Source of the DNA: Bacillota bacterium
GTDB lineage: Bacteria > Bacillota > Clostridia > Oscillospirales > Acutalibacteraceae
Length of the DNA: 64,000 nt
Assembly (NCBI GenBank): GCA_023412715.1
Contig: JAEZCC010000025.1
Coordinates: 89,598 to 153,597, forward strand
Direction: 5' to 3'
Each line of letters opens with the position of its first letter. The first letter of the stretch is position 1. The translations under genes were made by a program, and so were the position numbers. The notes under the pieces are model-generated. The model saw only the letters and a program-made list of their open reading frames with translations. It was not told where the DNA came from and searched no databases. Positions 1-8,038 of the stretch are shown in pieces.

Positions 1-41
1 CGGGGCGAACCCGCATAATGGTTGATATAGAGGATATTCAT
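1..41 (-). CDS. Glycosyltransferase, N-terminal fragment (cut by window edge)
   Basis: Only the first 13 codons are inside the window: ATG at 41 reading MNILYINHYAGSP. This start is typical of GT4-type glycosyltransferases of the WbuB kind, which begin with a short beta strand followed by NHYAGSP. It begins 8 nt after the stop of the wbpI-like gene, so it is probably the next gene of the same polysaccharide operon. The product identity is inference from 13 residues. Confidence 0.5.
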   Translation of the reverse strand, partial: MNILYINHYAGSP

Positions 42-48
42 CTCATAC

Positions 49-1131
49 TCACACCCCGTATTGGGAAAGCATGGAGGCGATGCGCTCGGAGGCATGCCCG
101 TCGCCGAACGGCGCCTCGAGCCTCGCCGCCGGATCCGGGACGGTGTCCATCGCCTTCCGGTAGATATCTTCCGTCTCAAGGCTTGCCAGCACGTTCCAAC
201 CGCCCGCAAGCGTCTCGACCCATTCGGTCTCGCGGCGGAGCGTGACGCACGGGACTTCCATGAACCATGCCTCTTTCTGCAGCCCGCCGGAATCCGTCAG
301 CACCTGGCAGGCGCCGTGCGTCAGCAGCAGCATCTCAAGGTAGCCGACCGGCGAAATCAGGCGGATGTTCCGGTAGCCGCGCTTGGCGACGGCCTGCTGC
401 GCCAGCGGCTTCGTGCGCGGATGGATGGGGATGACGACGGGCTGCGGCAGCTTTTCGAACGCGTCGAAGATGCGCATGATGGCGTCGAGGCCGCCGTCCG
501 TCGTCTCCGCCCGGTGCAGCGTCGCAAGGCGGTACTTTTTCGGCGCGATGCCGAGCCGGCCGTAAATGGCGGTTTTCTGCGGACTGCCCTCGGCAAGCTT
601 CAGAAAATGCAGGACCGAGTCCAGCATCACGTCGCCGCAGATGTCCACGCCGCGCGTGATATTCTCTTTGCGCAGGTTTGCGGCCGCCGTCTTCGTCGGG
701 CAGAACAGCCATGAGGAAATGTGGTCCGTCAGCACGCGGTTCTGCTCTTCCGGCATGCGCATGTTGTAAGAGCGCAGCCCCGCCTCGACGTGCGCCACGG
801 GAATGTGCAGCTTCGACGCGGCGAGCGCGCCCGCCAGCGTGGAGTTGGTGTCGCCGTAGACAAGCAGGATGTCCGGCTTCTCGTCGAAGATCACGTTCTC
901 TATCTTCATCAGCATCTCGCCGGTCTGTTTGCCGTGCGTGCCGGAGCCGACGCCGAGGTTGTAGGCCGGCTTCGGGATGCCCAGCTCCTCGAAAAACACG
1001 GCCGACATGTTCCGGTCGTAGTGCTGGCCGGTGTGGACGATGACCTCGCTGCACACGGGCGCGAGCGCCCGCGACACGACGGAGGCCTTGATGAACTGCG
1101 GCCTCGCGCCGACCACCGTAAGCAGTTTCAT
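49..1131 (-). CDS. wbpI: UDP-GlcNAc(3NAc)A 2-epimerase, WbpI-like (non-hydrolysing)
   Basis: A 360-residue protein of the non-hydrolysing UDP-GlcNAc 2-epimerase family (WecB/WbpI), which inverts C2 of a UDP-2-acetamido sugar in the cytoplasm. Visible family motifs are GARPQFIK (8-15), HTGQHYD (33-39), GDTNS (93-97), HVEAGLRS (114-121) and MPEEQNR (126-132). The N-terminal run GARPQFIKASVVS and the GTHGKQTG segment are closer to WbpI/WlbD than to plain WecB. It is the last complete gene of a minus-strand run whose other members match WbpD, WbpE, WbpA and WbpB, so the likely substrate is UDP-GlcNAc3NAcA and the product UDP-ManNAc3NAcA. A plain UDP-GlcNAc 2-epimerase role cannot be excluded from sequence alone. 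Confidence 0.85.
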   Translation of the reverse strand: MKLLTVVGARPQFIKASVVSRALAPVCSEVIVHTGQHYDRNMSAVFFEELGIPKPAYNLGVGSGTHGKQTGEMLMKIENVIFDEKPDILLVYGDTNSTLAGALAASKLHIPVAHVEAGLRSYNMRMPEEQNRVLTDHISSWLFCPTKTAAANLRKENITRGVDICGDVMLDSVLHFLKLAEGSPQKTAIYGRLGIAPKKYRLATLHRAETTDGGLDAIMRIFDAFEKLPQPVVIPIHPRTKPLAQQAVAKRGYRNIRLISPVGYLEMLLLTHGACQVLTDSGGLQKEAWFMEVPCVTLRRETEWVETLAGGWNVLASLETEDIYRKAMDTVPDPAARLEAPFGDGHASERIASMLSQYGV

Positions 1132-1135
1132 TTGC

Positions 1136-2236
1136 TCACCCGACCTTTACGTCGCCGTGGGTCATGTCCAGCGTGGAAAATTTGAGCCCGTCGAACTTGA
1201 CCGGCAGGCCGGTCTTCTGGGACTTGTAGGCCGCGAGGATGATTTTCATGGCCTTGATGCCCTCGTACCCGCTCACAAGCGGCTGCGTGCGCGTGTCGAC
1301 GGCCGTGAGAAAATTACGGTACAGCGCGTTGTGCCCGCTGCCGTACACGTCGCGCGGATCGGTGCCGGAGAGCTTCTCGACCTCCGCGTCCTGCGGGGCG
1401 GGCGACGCGAAGTTCCAGGTTTCCACGCGGTTGACGGCCAGGCCGCCGATGACGGCGGTCCCGGTCTCGCCGGAAACGGAGAGCGTCTCTTCAAGGTTTT
1501 TCGGGTAGACGCAGGCCGTGCCCTCGACGATGCCGACGGCGCCGTTCTTGAAGCGGACAAGCACCGCGCCGAAATCCTCGGCCTCGATGTCGCGCAGGTA
1601 ATTGCCGGTCATGGCCATCACGGTGTCCGGCTCGCCGCCGAGGCTCCACTGCAGCAGGTCGATGCCGTGGATGCACTGGTTCATCAGCGTGCCGCCGTCC
1701 TGCGCCCAGGTGCCGCGCCAGGGCGCCTGCTCGTAGTACGGCATGGTGCGGTTCCACAGGATGCGCGCGGTGCCGCTCACGAGCTTGCCGAACCGACCGT
1801 CCGCCAGCGCCTTGTGCAGCTGCCAGACGGGGGCGTTGAAGCGGTTCTGGTGGCAGATGCCGAGCGTGACGCCGTGCTGCTCCGCCTCGCGGATCATCTG
1901 CTCCGCGTCGTCCGTCGAAAGGGCCATCGGCTTCTCCACCAGCGTATGTTTGCCGGCGCGGATGCAGTCGAGCGCAATCCTCGCGTGGAAGCCGCTCTCC
2001 GTGGCAATCGCGCAGCAGTCGATCTGCTCCTTTTCGAGCATCGTGCGGTAATCCGCGTAGACGGCGGGCTTTTTACCCGTCGCCTCGAAATAATCGGCCG
2101 CCTTTTTCTCCGCGCGCTCGGTCACGGGGTCGCAGACCGCGGCCAGCGCCATGATGTCCTGGTCCGCAATGGCGGCGGCAATGTGGTTTTTGGAAATACG
2201 GCCGCAGCCGATCAGCGCAAAACGGTACTGTTTCAT
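1136..2236 (-). CDS. wbpB: Gfo/Idh/MocA oxidoreductase, WbpB/WlbA-like 3-dehydrogenase
   Basis: A 366-residue NAD(P)-binding oxidoreductase. The nucleotide-binding loop is IGCGRIS (residues 9-15), the family EKP motif is at 101-103 and the catalytic-type His lies in NQCIHGID near 190. The start at 2236 (MKQYRF) is chosen because AGGTGA sits just upstream; an in-frame ATG at 2254 would add six residues without a better ribosome site. In this context the expected reaction is oxidation of C3 of UDP-GlcNAcA to the 3-keto sugar that the neighbouring aminotransferase uses. Its length and motif pattern are nearer to WlbA than to the shorter WbpB of Pseudomonas. The gene is separated from the upstream wbpA-like gene by about 195 bp with hairpins. 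Confidence 0.8.
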   Translation of the reverse strand: MKQYRFALIGCGRISKNHIAAAIADQDIMALAAVCDPVTERAEKKAADYFEATGKKPAVYADYRTMLEKEQIDCCAIATESGFHARIALDCIRAGKHTLVEKPMALSTDDAEQMIREAEQHGVTLGICHQNRFNAPVWQLHKALADGRFGKLVSGTARILWNRTMPYYEQAPWRGTWAQDGGTLMNQCIHGIDLLQWSLGGEPDTVMAMTGNYLRDIEAEDFGAVLVRFKNGAVGIVEGTACVYPKNLEETLSVSGETGTAVIGGLAVNRVETWNFASPAPQDAEVEKLSGTDPRDVYGSGHNALYRNFLTAVDTRTQPLVSGYEGIKAMKIILAAYKSQKTGLPVKFDGLKFSTLDMTHGDVKVG

Positions 2237-2323
2237 CTTAAAATCACCTGTCATTCATTAATAGCAGCGTGACGCTGCAGCCAATCTCTCCTGCCGGGGC
2301 TTTTGGCGGAGCCAGTTTCAAGG

Positions 2324-2350
2324 AAAACTCCCGGCTGTTAATCCGGGAGT
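2324..2350 (-). terminator. Possible intrinsic terminator or attenuator between wbpA-like and wbpB-like genes
   Basis: An 8-bp perfect stem (2327-2334 with 2343-2350) is followed on the minus strand by TTTT. It lies in the only sizeable gap (2237-2430) of the sugar operon. A second imperfect hairpin lies at 2362-2382. Readthrough is needed if all five genes form one operon, so it may be a partial terminator. Confidence 0.4.
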
Positions 2351-2430
2351 GTTTCCAAACCGTCCCGCCTGAAAGGGCGGACATTTTCATCCAAACCGAA
2401 CGGCGGGCCGTGCATGCAGGCTCAGCCCGC

Positions 2431-3750
2431 TCACAGCAATTCGACGTTCGAACGGTCCTTTACGTCCTTCATGGCGTTGCGCGTATCGAAAACTTCTTTC
2501 GACAGCTTCTGGATTTTATCGTAGTCGAAGCACGAGTGCGCCGTGCAGATGACGACGATGTCCGCTTCGCGCAGCATGTCGTCCGTCAGCTCTTTCGCGC
2601 CGGTGTGGATTCTGCCCTTGTGCTTGTACTCCGGGATATACGGGTCGTAATAGGTCGTGTCGGCCCCGTCCTTGAGAAGCAGGTCGATGACGTTGAGCGC
2701 CGGGCTTTCGCGGTAGTCGTCGATGTCCGCCTTGTAGGCCGCGCCCAGGACCAGTACCTTGGAGCCGTTGAGCGACTTTTTGTCGCGGTTTAAGACCGCC
2801 ATGGCGCGCTGGACCACATACTCCGGCATGCCGGTGTTGATTTCGCCCGAAGTCTCAATCAGGCGGGTGTGGTAGTCGAACTCCCTGGCCTTCCACGCAA
2901 GGTAGAACGGGTCGAGCGGGATGCAGTGCCCGCCGAGGCCCGGGCCGGGGTAAAACGCCTGGAAGCCGTACGGCTTCGTCTTGGCGGCCTCGATGACCTC
3001 CCAGACGTTGATGCCCATGCGGTGGCAGATGATGGCCATCTCGTTCGCCAGGCCGATGTTGATGTTGCGGTAGGTGTTTTCAAGCAGCTTCTCCATCTCC
3101 GCGACGGCGGGGGACGAAACCTCGTACACGCCGCCCGCCAGCACGCTGCGGTACAGGGCCGCCGCGACCTCGGTCGACTCCGGCCCCACGCCGCCGACGA
3201 CTTTCGGGGTATTCTTCGTTTTGTACTGCTTGTTGCCCGGGTCCACGCGCTCCGGCGAGAACGCCAAGTAAAAATCTTCGCAGCATTTCAGCCCGCCGGA
3301 TTCGAGGATCGGCTTGAGCAGCTCTTCCGTCGTTCCGGGGTAGGTCGTGGATTCCAGGATGACGACCATGCCGCGGTGGGCGTATTTCGCCACGGATTCC
3401 GTGGATCCCTTCACGTAGCTGATGTCCGGCTGCTGGTATTTATCGAGCGGCGTGGGCACGCAGATTGCGACGGCGTCCACGTCCTTGATGAACGAAAAGT
3501 CCGACGTCGCCGAAAGCTTTCCGCTTTCCACCATGATTTTGAGCGTGTCGCCCACAATGTCGCCGATGTAGTTGTGGCCCGCGTTGACGGACTGCACCTT
3601 TTGGGCCTGCACGTCGAAGCCGATGGTCCGGAAGCCCGCCTTCGCAAATTCCACCGCGAGAGGCAGCCCCACGTAGCCGAGCCCTACGATGCCGACGACT
3701 GCGGAATGATCCCTGATTTTTTCAAGAAGCTCCGATTTGACATTCGACAT
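2431..3750 (-). CDS. wbpA: UDP-N-acetyl-D-glucosamine 6-dehydrogenase, WbpA-like
   Basis: A 439-residue nucleotide-sugar dehydrogenase that should oxidise C6 of UDP-GlcNAc to the uronic acid with NAD+. The Rossmann motif VGLGYVGLP is at 22-30 and the catalytic Cys is in the conserved GGHCIPLDP box of the central domain. The start at 3750 (MSNVKSELL) has GAGGG just upstream; the ATG at 3771 would overlap the preceding gene and lacks a ribosome site. The gene follows the wbpE-like gene by only 17 nt. UDP-glucose 6-dehydrogenase is an alternative by family, but the four pathway neighbours favour the GlcNAc substrate. Confidence 0.85.
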   Translation of the reverse strand: MSNVKSELLEKIRDHSAVVGIVGLGYVGLPLAVEFAKAGFRTIGFDVQAQKVQSVNAGHNYIGDIVGDTLKIMVESGKLSATSDFSFIKDVDAVAICVPTPLDKYQQPDISYVKGSTESVAKYAHRGMVVILESTTYPGTTEELLKPILESGGLKCCEDFYLAFSPERVDPGNKQYKTKNTPKVVGGVGPESTEVAAALYRSVLAGGVYEVSSPAVAEMEKLLENTYRNINIGLANEMAIICHRMGINVWEVIEAAKTKPYGFQAFYPGPGLGGHCIPLDPFYLAWKAREFDYHTRLIETSGEINTGMPEYVVQRAMAVLNRDKKSLNGSKVLVLGAAYKADIDDYRESPALNVIDLLLKDGADTTYYDPYIPEYKHKGRIHTGAKELTDDMLREADIVVICTAHSCFDYDKIQKLSKEVFDTRNAMKDVKDRSNVELL

Positions 3751-3767
3751 ATTTTTCCCTCGTCTTT

Positions 3768-4895
3768 TCACATTTTTTTAAGGACCGAACAGATGGAATC
3801 AATCTCTTCGCCCGTGATGTATCCGTGCATGGGCAGGCTGAACACCGTGCCGCACAGCTTTTCCGCAACGGGCAGGTCACCTTCCCGGTACCCCAGCGGC
3901 GCGTAGACCTTCTGCAGGTGCAGCGGCGTCGGGTAATAAATCATGGAGGGCACGCCCTCGGCCCTGAGGACCGCCATCGCCGCCGCGCGCTCTTCCGGGC
4001 TTTTCGCCTTGAGCGTGTAATAGCCGAAGCTGCTGCGGAACCCCTCGCGCTCGACCGGCGTTTCGAACCGGCCGCCCAGCTTTTCCGCGTAACGCGCGGC
4101 CACACGGCGGCGGTGTTCGTTCTCCGTATCGAACGCAGCCAGCTTCGGCAAAAGGATGGCGGCCTGCAGCGTGTCGAGCCGGGCGTTCAGCCCGAGCCGC
4201 ACATTTTCGTATTTCATCGCGCCTTTGCCGTGCACACGGATGGACTGCAGCAGATGGAACAGCTCTTCGTCGTCGGTGAAGACGGCGCCGCCGTCGCCGT
4301 AGCAGCCCAGCGCCTTGGCCGGGAAAAAGCTCGTGGCCGAAGCGTTCCCGAACGAGCACGCCTTTCTGCCGTTGATTTCGCCGCCGAAGCCCTGCGCGGC
4401 GTCTTCCAGCAGGAACAGGCCGTATTTTTCGCAGATTTTTTCAATCCGCGGAAAATCCGCCGGGTGCCCGAACAGATCGACCGCCACGACCGCTTTCGGT
4501 TTCAGTTTTCCCTCTTGCAGCGTCTTTTTGATCTGCCGTTCCAGCGACGCGGGGTCAAGGTTGAAAATATCGGCCTCCGAATCGCAGAAGACCGGCGTCG
4601 CCCCGGTCAGGCTGACGACCTCCGCCGAGGCGAAAAAAGTGAAGGCCGGCACGAACACGGCGTCGCCCTTCGTGAACCCCTTCGCCATCAGCGGCATCAG
4701 AAGCGCGTCGGTGCCGTTGTCCGTCGCGACGCAGTATTTTCTGCCGGTATATTCGCAGAGCTTCGCTTCCAGCTCTTCGACCTGCGGGCCCGAGATAAAG
4801 TGACAGTCTTCGATGACGGCCGCAATCCCCGCGTCAATTTCATCTTTTAAATGGCGGTACTGCGCGCCGAGGTCGTTGAACGCTATTTTCTGCAT
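3768..4895 (-). CDS. wbpE: DegT/DnrJ/EryC1 aminotransferase, WbpE-like
   Basis: A 375-residue PLP-dependent sugar aminotransferase. The Schiff-base Lys is K194 in FFPAKALGCYGDGGA, and the PLP-ring Asp is D165 in LLEDAAQ. Similarity to WbpE/WlbC is visible throughout, for example NGTDALL and RLDTLQAAILLPKL. It should transfer an amino group from glutamate to the 3-keto intermediate, giving UDP-GlcNAc3NA. The start at 4895 (MQKIAFNDLG) has a perfect GGAGG 8-9 nt upstream, and overlaps the end of the wbpD-like gene by 13 bp, which suggests translational coupling. Confidence 0.9.
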   Translation of the reverse strand: MQKIAFNDLGAQYRHLKDEIDAGIAAVIEDCHFISGPQVEELEAKLCEYTGRKYCVATDNGTDALLMPLMAKGFTKGDAVFVPAFTFFASAEVVSLTGATPVFCDSEADIFNLDPASLERQIKKTLQEGKLKPKAVVAVDLFGHPADFPRIEKICEKYGLFLLEDAAQGFGGEINGRKACSFGNASATSFFPAKALGCYGDGGAVFTDDEELFHLLQSIRVHGKGAMKYENVRLGLNARLDTLQAAILLPKLAAFDTENEHRRRVAARYAEKLGGRFETPVEREGFRSSFGYYTLKAKSPEERAAAMAVLRAEGVPSMIYYPTPLHLQKVYAPLGYREGDLPVAEKLCGTVFSLPMHGYITGEEIDSICSVLKKM

Positions 4896-5476
4896 GATTC
4901 CGTTTCCTCCTTCAGGCCGTTCTCCCCGCGGACGTAATGCCTGCCGCATTTGGGGCAGACAAGGTCGTCGCCCAGCTTGGCGCCGCACTCGCAGGCCCAG
5001 CCGCGGACGCGGGCGGGGTTGCCCATGACGATGGCGTGGTCCGGCACGTCTTTGGTCACGACGCTGCCCGCGGCGACGAACGCGTTCCTGCCGATGCGGT
5101 GGCCGCAGACCACCGTCGCGTTTGCACCGATGCTGGCCCCCTCGCCCACGGGCGTAGGGGCGTAAAATTCAGAGCCGCGCTGCGGGTACTTGCAGCGCGG
5201 GCGCTGCACGTTCGTAAAGACCATCGAGGGCCCGCAGAACACATAATCGCCCAGCTCGACGCCCTCATAGACGGAGACGTTGTTCTGTATCTTGCAGTTC
5301 TTCCCAATGGAAACGCCCGGCGCGACGAAGACGTTCTGCCCGAGAGTGCAGTTCCCGCCGATCCGGCTGCCGGAACTGATATGGCAGAAATGCCAGATTT
5401 TCGTGCCGTCGCCGATCTGCGCTCCCCCGTCGACGCACGCGCTCGGATGCACATAATAACCCTGAGGTTTGTCCAC
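4883..5476 (-). CDS. wbpD: Hexapeptide-repeat N-acetyltransferase, WbpD-like, with C-terminal zinc ribbon
   Basis: A 197-residue left-handed beta-helix acyltransferase matching WbpD/WlbB closely: HPSA.VD.GAQIG near the N-terminus, then WHF.HI, LGQNVFV, IQNNVSVY and FCGPSMVFTNV. It should acetylate the 3-amino group of UDP-GlcNAc3NA using acetyl-CoA. GTG at 5476 is preferred because GGTGG precedes it and homology begins right after; the open frame extends upstream to an ATG at 5569, inside the promoter. After the helix, a CxC...CxxC cluster (CECG, then CPKCG) forms a short zinc-ribbon-like tail not present in the Pseudomonas protein. It is the first gene of the operon. Confidence 0.85.
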   Translation of the reverse strand: MDKPQGYYVHPSACVDGGAQIGDGTKIWHFCHISSGSRIGGNCTLGQNVFVAPGVSIGKNCKIQNNVSVYEGVELGDYVFCGPSMVFTNVQRPRCKYPQRGSEFYAPTPVGEGASIGANATVVCGHRIGRNAFVAAGSVVTKDVPDHAIVMGNPARVRGWACECGAKLGDDLVCPKCGRHYVRGENGLKEETESCRK

Positions 5477-5540
5477 AGCACAGCCACCGTTTCTTCTTAT
5501 TTTTTCGGAAAATTCCGCATACTTCCCGTTTAACCTGTAT

Positions 5541-5569
5541 ATTATATCCCAAAAGAAAAGCATAGTCAA
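5541..5569 (-). promoter_or_regulatory. Sigma-A promoter of the wbpD-E-A-B-I operon
   Basis: Minus strand: TTGACT (5569-5564), 17-bp spacer, TATAAT (5546-5541). It is close to consensus and lies about 65 nt upstream of the wbpD-like GTG start. It is back to back with a plus-strand promoter at 5599. Confidence 0.8.
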
Positions 5570-5598
5570 TCGGCAATGGGCGAATCGGTTTCTTTTCG

Positions 5599-5627
5599 TT
5601 GACTTTGCAAAGAAAAGGCGCTATCAT
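5599..5627 (+). promoter_or_regulatory. Sigma-A promoter of the second aminotransferase gene
   Basis: TTGACT (5599-5604), 17-bp spacer, TATCAT (5622-5627). It points at the gene starting at 5749, giving a leader of roughly 115 nt. The two divergent promoters are only about 30 bp apart, so they may be co-regulated. Confidence 0.65.
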
Positions 5628-5748
5628 ATTTTTCGTCGGGAAAGCTGAAATAACCGCATTTTTCCAAGCAGGACCGAAAAAACATTCCGAAGGCGGGCGC
5701 CGTGGAAAACCGCGCCCCCCGGATGAAGGAAAATGGAAAGGATCTGCC

Positions 5749-6927
5749 ATGAGCAACTTTGTAAAACGGGACGCTTTTATACCATATAATCTGCCGGACC
5801 TGACCGACGAAGAGATCGACGAGGTCGTCGCGACCCTGAAATCCGGATGGGTGGCGAAAGGCCCCCGCACCGTGAAATTCGAGCAGGAATTCGCACAGCA
5901 TGTCGGCGCGAAGCACGCCGTCGCCATGAACTCCTGCACGGCGGCGCTGCACGTCGCGCTGCTGTCGGCGGGCATCGGCCCCGGCGACGAGGTCATCACC
6001 ACGCCGATGACCTTCGCCTCCACGGCGAGCACCGTCATCCACTGCGGCGCGACGCCCGTTTTCGCCGACATCGACTACCGCACCGGCTGCATCGACCCGG
6101 ACGAGATCAAAAAGAAAATCACGCCGAAAACCAAAGCGGTCGTTCCGGTGCATTACAGCGGGCAGGTCTGCGACCTGGACCGCATCTACAAAATTGCGGA
6201 CAAATACGGCCTCTTCGTCTCGGAGGACGCCGCGCACGCGCTTGAAAGCCGCTACAAGGGCCGCCTGATCGGCAACAAGCTGAAGGGCACGGCGGCCTAC
6301 AGCTTTTACGCGACGAAAAACCTGACGACGGGCGAGGGCGGCATGCTCGCGACGGACAGCGACGAGATCGACGCCAAGGCCCGCATCTGGGCCGGCCAGG
6401 GCATGAGCCACAACGCCTGGAACCGCTACGCGAAAGGCGGCACCTGGCAGTACGATATCTGCGAGCCGGGCTTCAAGTACAACATGTTTGATATTCAGGC
6501 CGCGCTCGGCCTCGTACAGCTTTCGCGCCTTGACAGCATGCAGGCGCGCCGCCTCAAAATCGCGGAAAAATACCAGCGCGAATTTGCGAAAATAGACGCC
6601 GTGGAGCCGCCCTTCGTGCCGGGGTACGCCGAGCACAGCTGGCACCTGTACGTTCTGCGCATCGTGCCGGAGCTGCTGACCATAGACCGCGACCGCTTTA
6701 TCGTGGAGCTGAACGAACGCAACGTCGGCACCAGCGTGCACTTCATCCCAGTGACGTACATGAGCGCCTACACGAAGCGCTTCGGGTTCAAAAAGGGCGA
6801 TTTCCCGAACGCCGAAAAGCACTTCGAACGGCTGATTTCGCTGCCGCTGTACCCCACCCTCACGGAAGAGCAGTCCGACTACGTCGTCGCGGCCGTGCGC
6901 GACATTGTGGAGAAGTTCCACAAGTAA
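5749..6927 (+). CDS. DegT/DnrJ/EryC1/StrS family sugar aminotransferase
   Basis: A 392-residue PLP enzyme of the nucleotide-sugar aminotransferase family, with K190 in SFYATKNLTTGEGG and D160 in SEDAAHALES. The ATKN context is that of ArnB/PseC/perosamine-synthase-like members, which aminate C4 keto sugars, so it is unlikely to duplicate the WbpE-like enzyme at 3768. The ATG at 5749 follows GGAAAGG; the frame is open back to 5599 but that overlaps its own promoter. It is a single-gene unit ending in a strong terminator. The substrate cannot be told from sequence. Confidence 0.8.
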   Translation: MSNFVKRDAFIPYNLPDLTDEEIDEVVATLKSGWVAKGPRTVKFEQEFAQHVGAKHAVAMNSCTAALHVALLSAGIGPGDEVITTPMTFASTASTVIHCGATPVFADIDYRTGCIDPDEIKKKITPKTKAVVPVHYSGQVCDLDRIYKIADKYGLFVSEDAAHALESRYKGRLIGNKLKGTAAYSFYATKNLTTGEGGMLATDSDEIDAKARIWAGQGMSHNAWNRYAKGGTWQYDICEPGFKYNMFDIQAALGLVQLSRLDSMQARRLKIAEKYQREFAKIDAVEPPFVPGYAEHSWHLYVLRIVPELLTIDRDRFIVELNERNVGTSVHFIPVTYMSAYTKRFGFKKGDFPNAEKHFERLISLPLYPTLTEEQSDYVVAAVRDIVEKFHK

Positions 6928-6940
6928 AATCCCAACTGCA

Positions 6941-6980
6941 TAAAACAGGGCCGCGTGCTTCTGCACGCGGCCCTGTTTTA
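6941..6980. terminator. Bidirectional intrinsic terminator
   Basis: A perfect 17-bp stem (6941-6957 with 6964-6980) has a 6-nt loop and A/T-rich outer ends giving U runs on both strands. It separates the convergent aminotransferase and HD-domain genes. Confidence 0.85.
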
Positions 6981-7493
6981 TGCCTGTTTCAGCGTCTTTT
7001 TCCGCCCGAGCAGGGCGGGATCCAGCCTGACGGCAGGCCGGCGGCGCAGCGTCTCGACCAGCGAACAGTACTTGTCTGCGGCGCTCACAAGGTACGCCTC
7101 GCCGTATTTCGGCAGCGCAGGGGTCAGCGGCCACATATGTTTCAGGATAATATCGCGTTCGCGGTCGGTCAGCGAAAAACGGGCCTCCGCGTTTTGCAGG
7201 GCCGTCCTGGGGTGCGTAAACCCGTGCAGCCCCCTTCTGTCGCCGCCGCCCGTATGCCAGTCGTAAAGAAAAAAGTCGTGCAGCAAAGCCCCGCGGATTA
7301 GGCTTCTGCGGTCGAAAGAAACAGGAAGGGCTTCACAGATCCAGAAGCTGACGTAAGCGACGGAAAGGCTGTGCTCCAGCGTGGAAACCTCCGCATGCTG
7401 AACAAAGCGCGCCATGGAGCGGACGTCCTCCGACCGCATGAGATCCCCGACGCATTCTTCAAAATAGGCGTACTGCTTTTTTGTCAGCCGCAA
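6978..7493 (-). CDS. HD-domain protein
   Basis: A protein of about 171 residues with an HD metal-phosphohydrolase pattern: EHSLSVAYVSFW, then ALLHDFFLYDW, then HGFTHP and a C-terminal ALPKYGEAYLVSAADKYCS. The substrate is unknown; small clostridial proteins of this kind are usually annotated only as HD family. The frame is open to 7661, but a terminator of the upstream gene lies inside that extension, so I place the start at TTG 7493, which has AGGAGGT 10 nt upstream; GTG 7505 is an alternative. It lies downstream of the AbrB-like gene on the same strand. Confidence 0.65.
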   Translation of the reverse strand: MRLTKKQYAYFEECVGDLMRSEDVRSMARFVQHAEVSTLEHSLSVAYVSFWICEALPVSFDRRSLIRGALLHDFFLYDWHTGGGDRRGLHGFTHPRTALQNAEARFSLTDRERDIILKHMWPLTPALPKYGEAYLVSAADKYCSLVETLRRRPAVRLDPALLGRKKTLKQA

Positions 7494-7520
7494 CGGGAAC
7501 GGCACCTCCTCCGTTTCTCC

Positions 7521-7547
7521 ATAAAAAAGCCGGGACAAACGCCCCGG
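7521..7547 (-). terminator. Intrinsic terminator of the abrB-like gene
   Basis: The stem CCGGG/CCCGG (7543-7547 with 7530-7534) is followed on the minus strand by a run of T. It lies just after the abrB-like stop and before the HD-gene ribosome site. Confidence 0.7.
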
Positions 7548-7569
7548 TATGTTCCTCTGGAAAAAGATT

Positions 7570-7845
7570 TCACTCCTGCGAACGAGTCTCGTCGCCGAGC
7601 GATTTTTCGGAAAGCTTTTTCCGGCAGTCCTTGCAGACATTGTAGCCGTGGAACCGCACAATATCGTTCATCCCGCCGCAGAAGACGCAGGTCGGCTCAT
7701 ATTTTTTCAGAATAATCTTGCCGTCGTCGTCAACATAGATCTCCAATGGATCCTTCTCTTTGATGTTCAGTGTAACGCGAAGCTCTTTCGGCAACACGAT
7801 CCTTCCCAATTCGTCAACTTTCCGCACAATCCCCGTAAATTTCAA
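7570..7845 (-). CDS. AbrB/SpoVT-type transition-state regulator with C-terminal Cys4 motif
   Basis: A 91-residue DNA-binding protein. The N-terminal half is the swapped-hairpin AbrB domain with the hallmark GIVRKVDELGRIVLPKELR start. The C-terminal half has CVFCGG and CKDCRK, a CxxC...CxxC pattern expected to bind zinc. TTG at 7845 is chosen because AAAGGA lies 9 nt upstream and the family starts exactly there. It probably controls growth-phase or sporulation genes, by analogy with AbrB and SpoVT; its targets are not visible here. It has its own promoter and terminator. Confidence 0.8.
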   Translation of the reverse strand: MKFTGIVRKVDELGRIVLPKELRVTLNIKEKDPLEIYVDDDGKIILKKYEPTCVFCGGMNDIVRFHGYNVCKDCRKKLSEKSLGDETRSQE

Positions 7846-7913
7846 AGAACGACATCCTTTCAAAAAAAATTGCACCCGACAGAAAAACACCATATCCTTA
7901 TCTTTTCACCGTT

Positions 7914-7942
7914 ATGATACTATGTTTTTCCAAATTTGTCAA
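7914..7942 (-). promoter_or_regulatory. Sigma-A promoter of the abrB-like gene
   Basis: Minus strand: TTGACA (7942-7937), 17-bp spacer, TATCAT (7919-7914). It gives a leader of about 60 nt before the TTG start at 7845. Confidence 0.75.
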
Positions 7943-8038
7943 TTCATAGTACCACGCATGGAAGAACATGTCAAGGGACTATTGCCCTTCTTTTGCGAAT
8001 ATATTATACGGATTATATGATGTTTTTACAGACAGGGG

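Noticed and set aside
1031..2272. A 413-codon plus-strand open frame opposite the wbpB-like gene
   Set aside because: Antisense shadow; the minus-strand protein has the full oxidoreductase motif set.
5566..7134. A 522-codon minus-strand open frame opposite the second aminotransferase
   Set aside because: Shadow of a clear DegT-family gene; it also runs through both promoters and the terminator.
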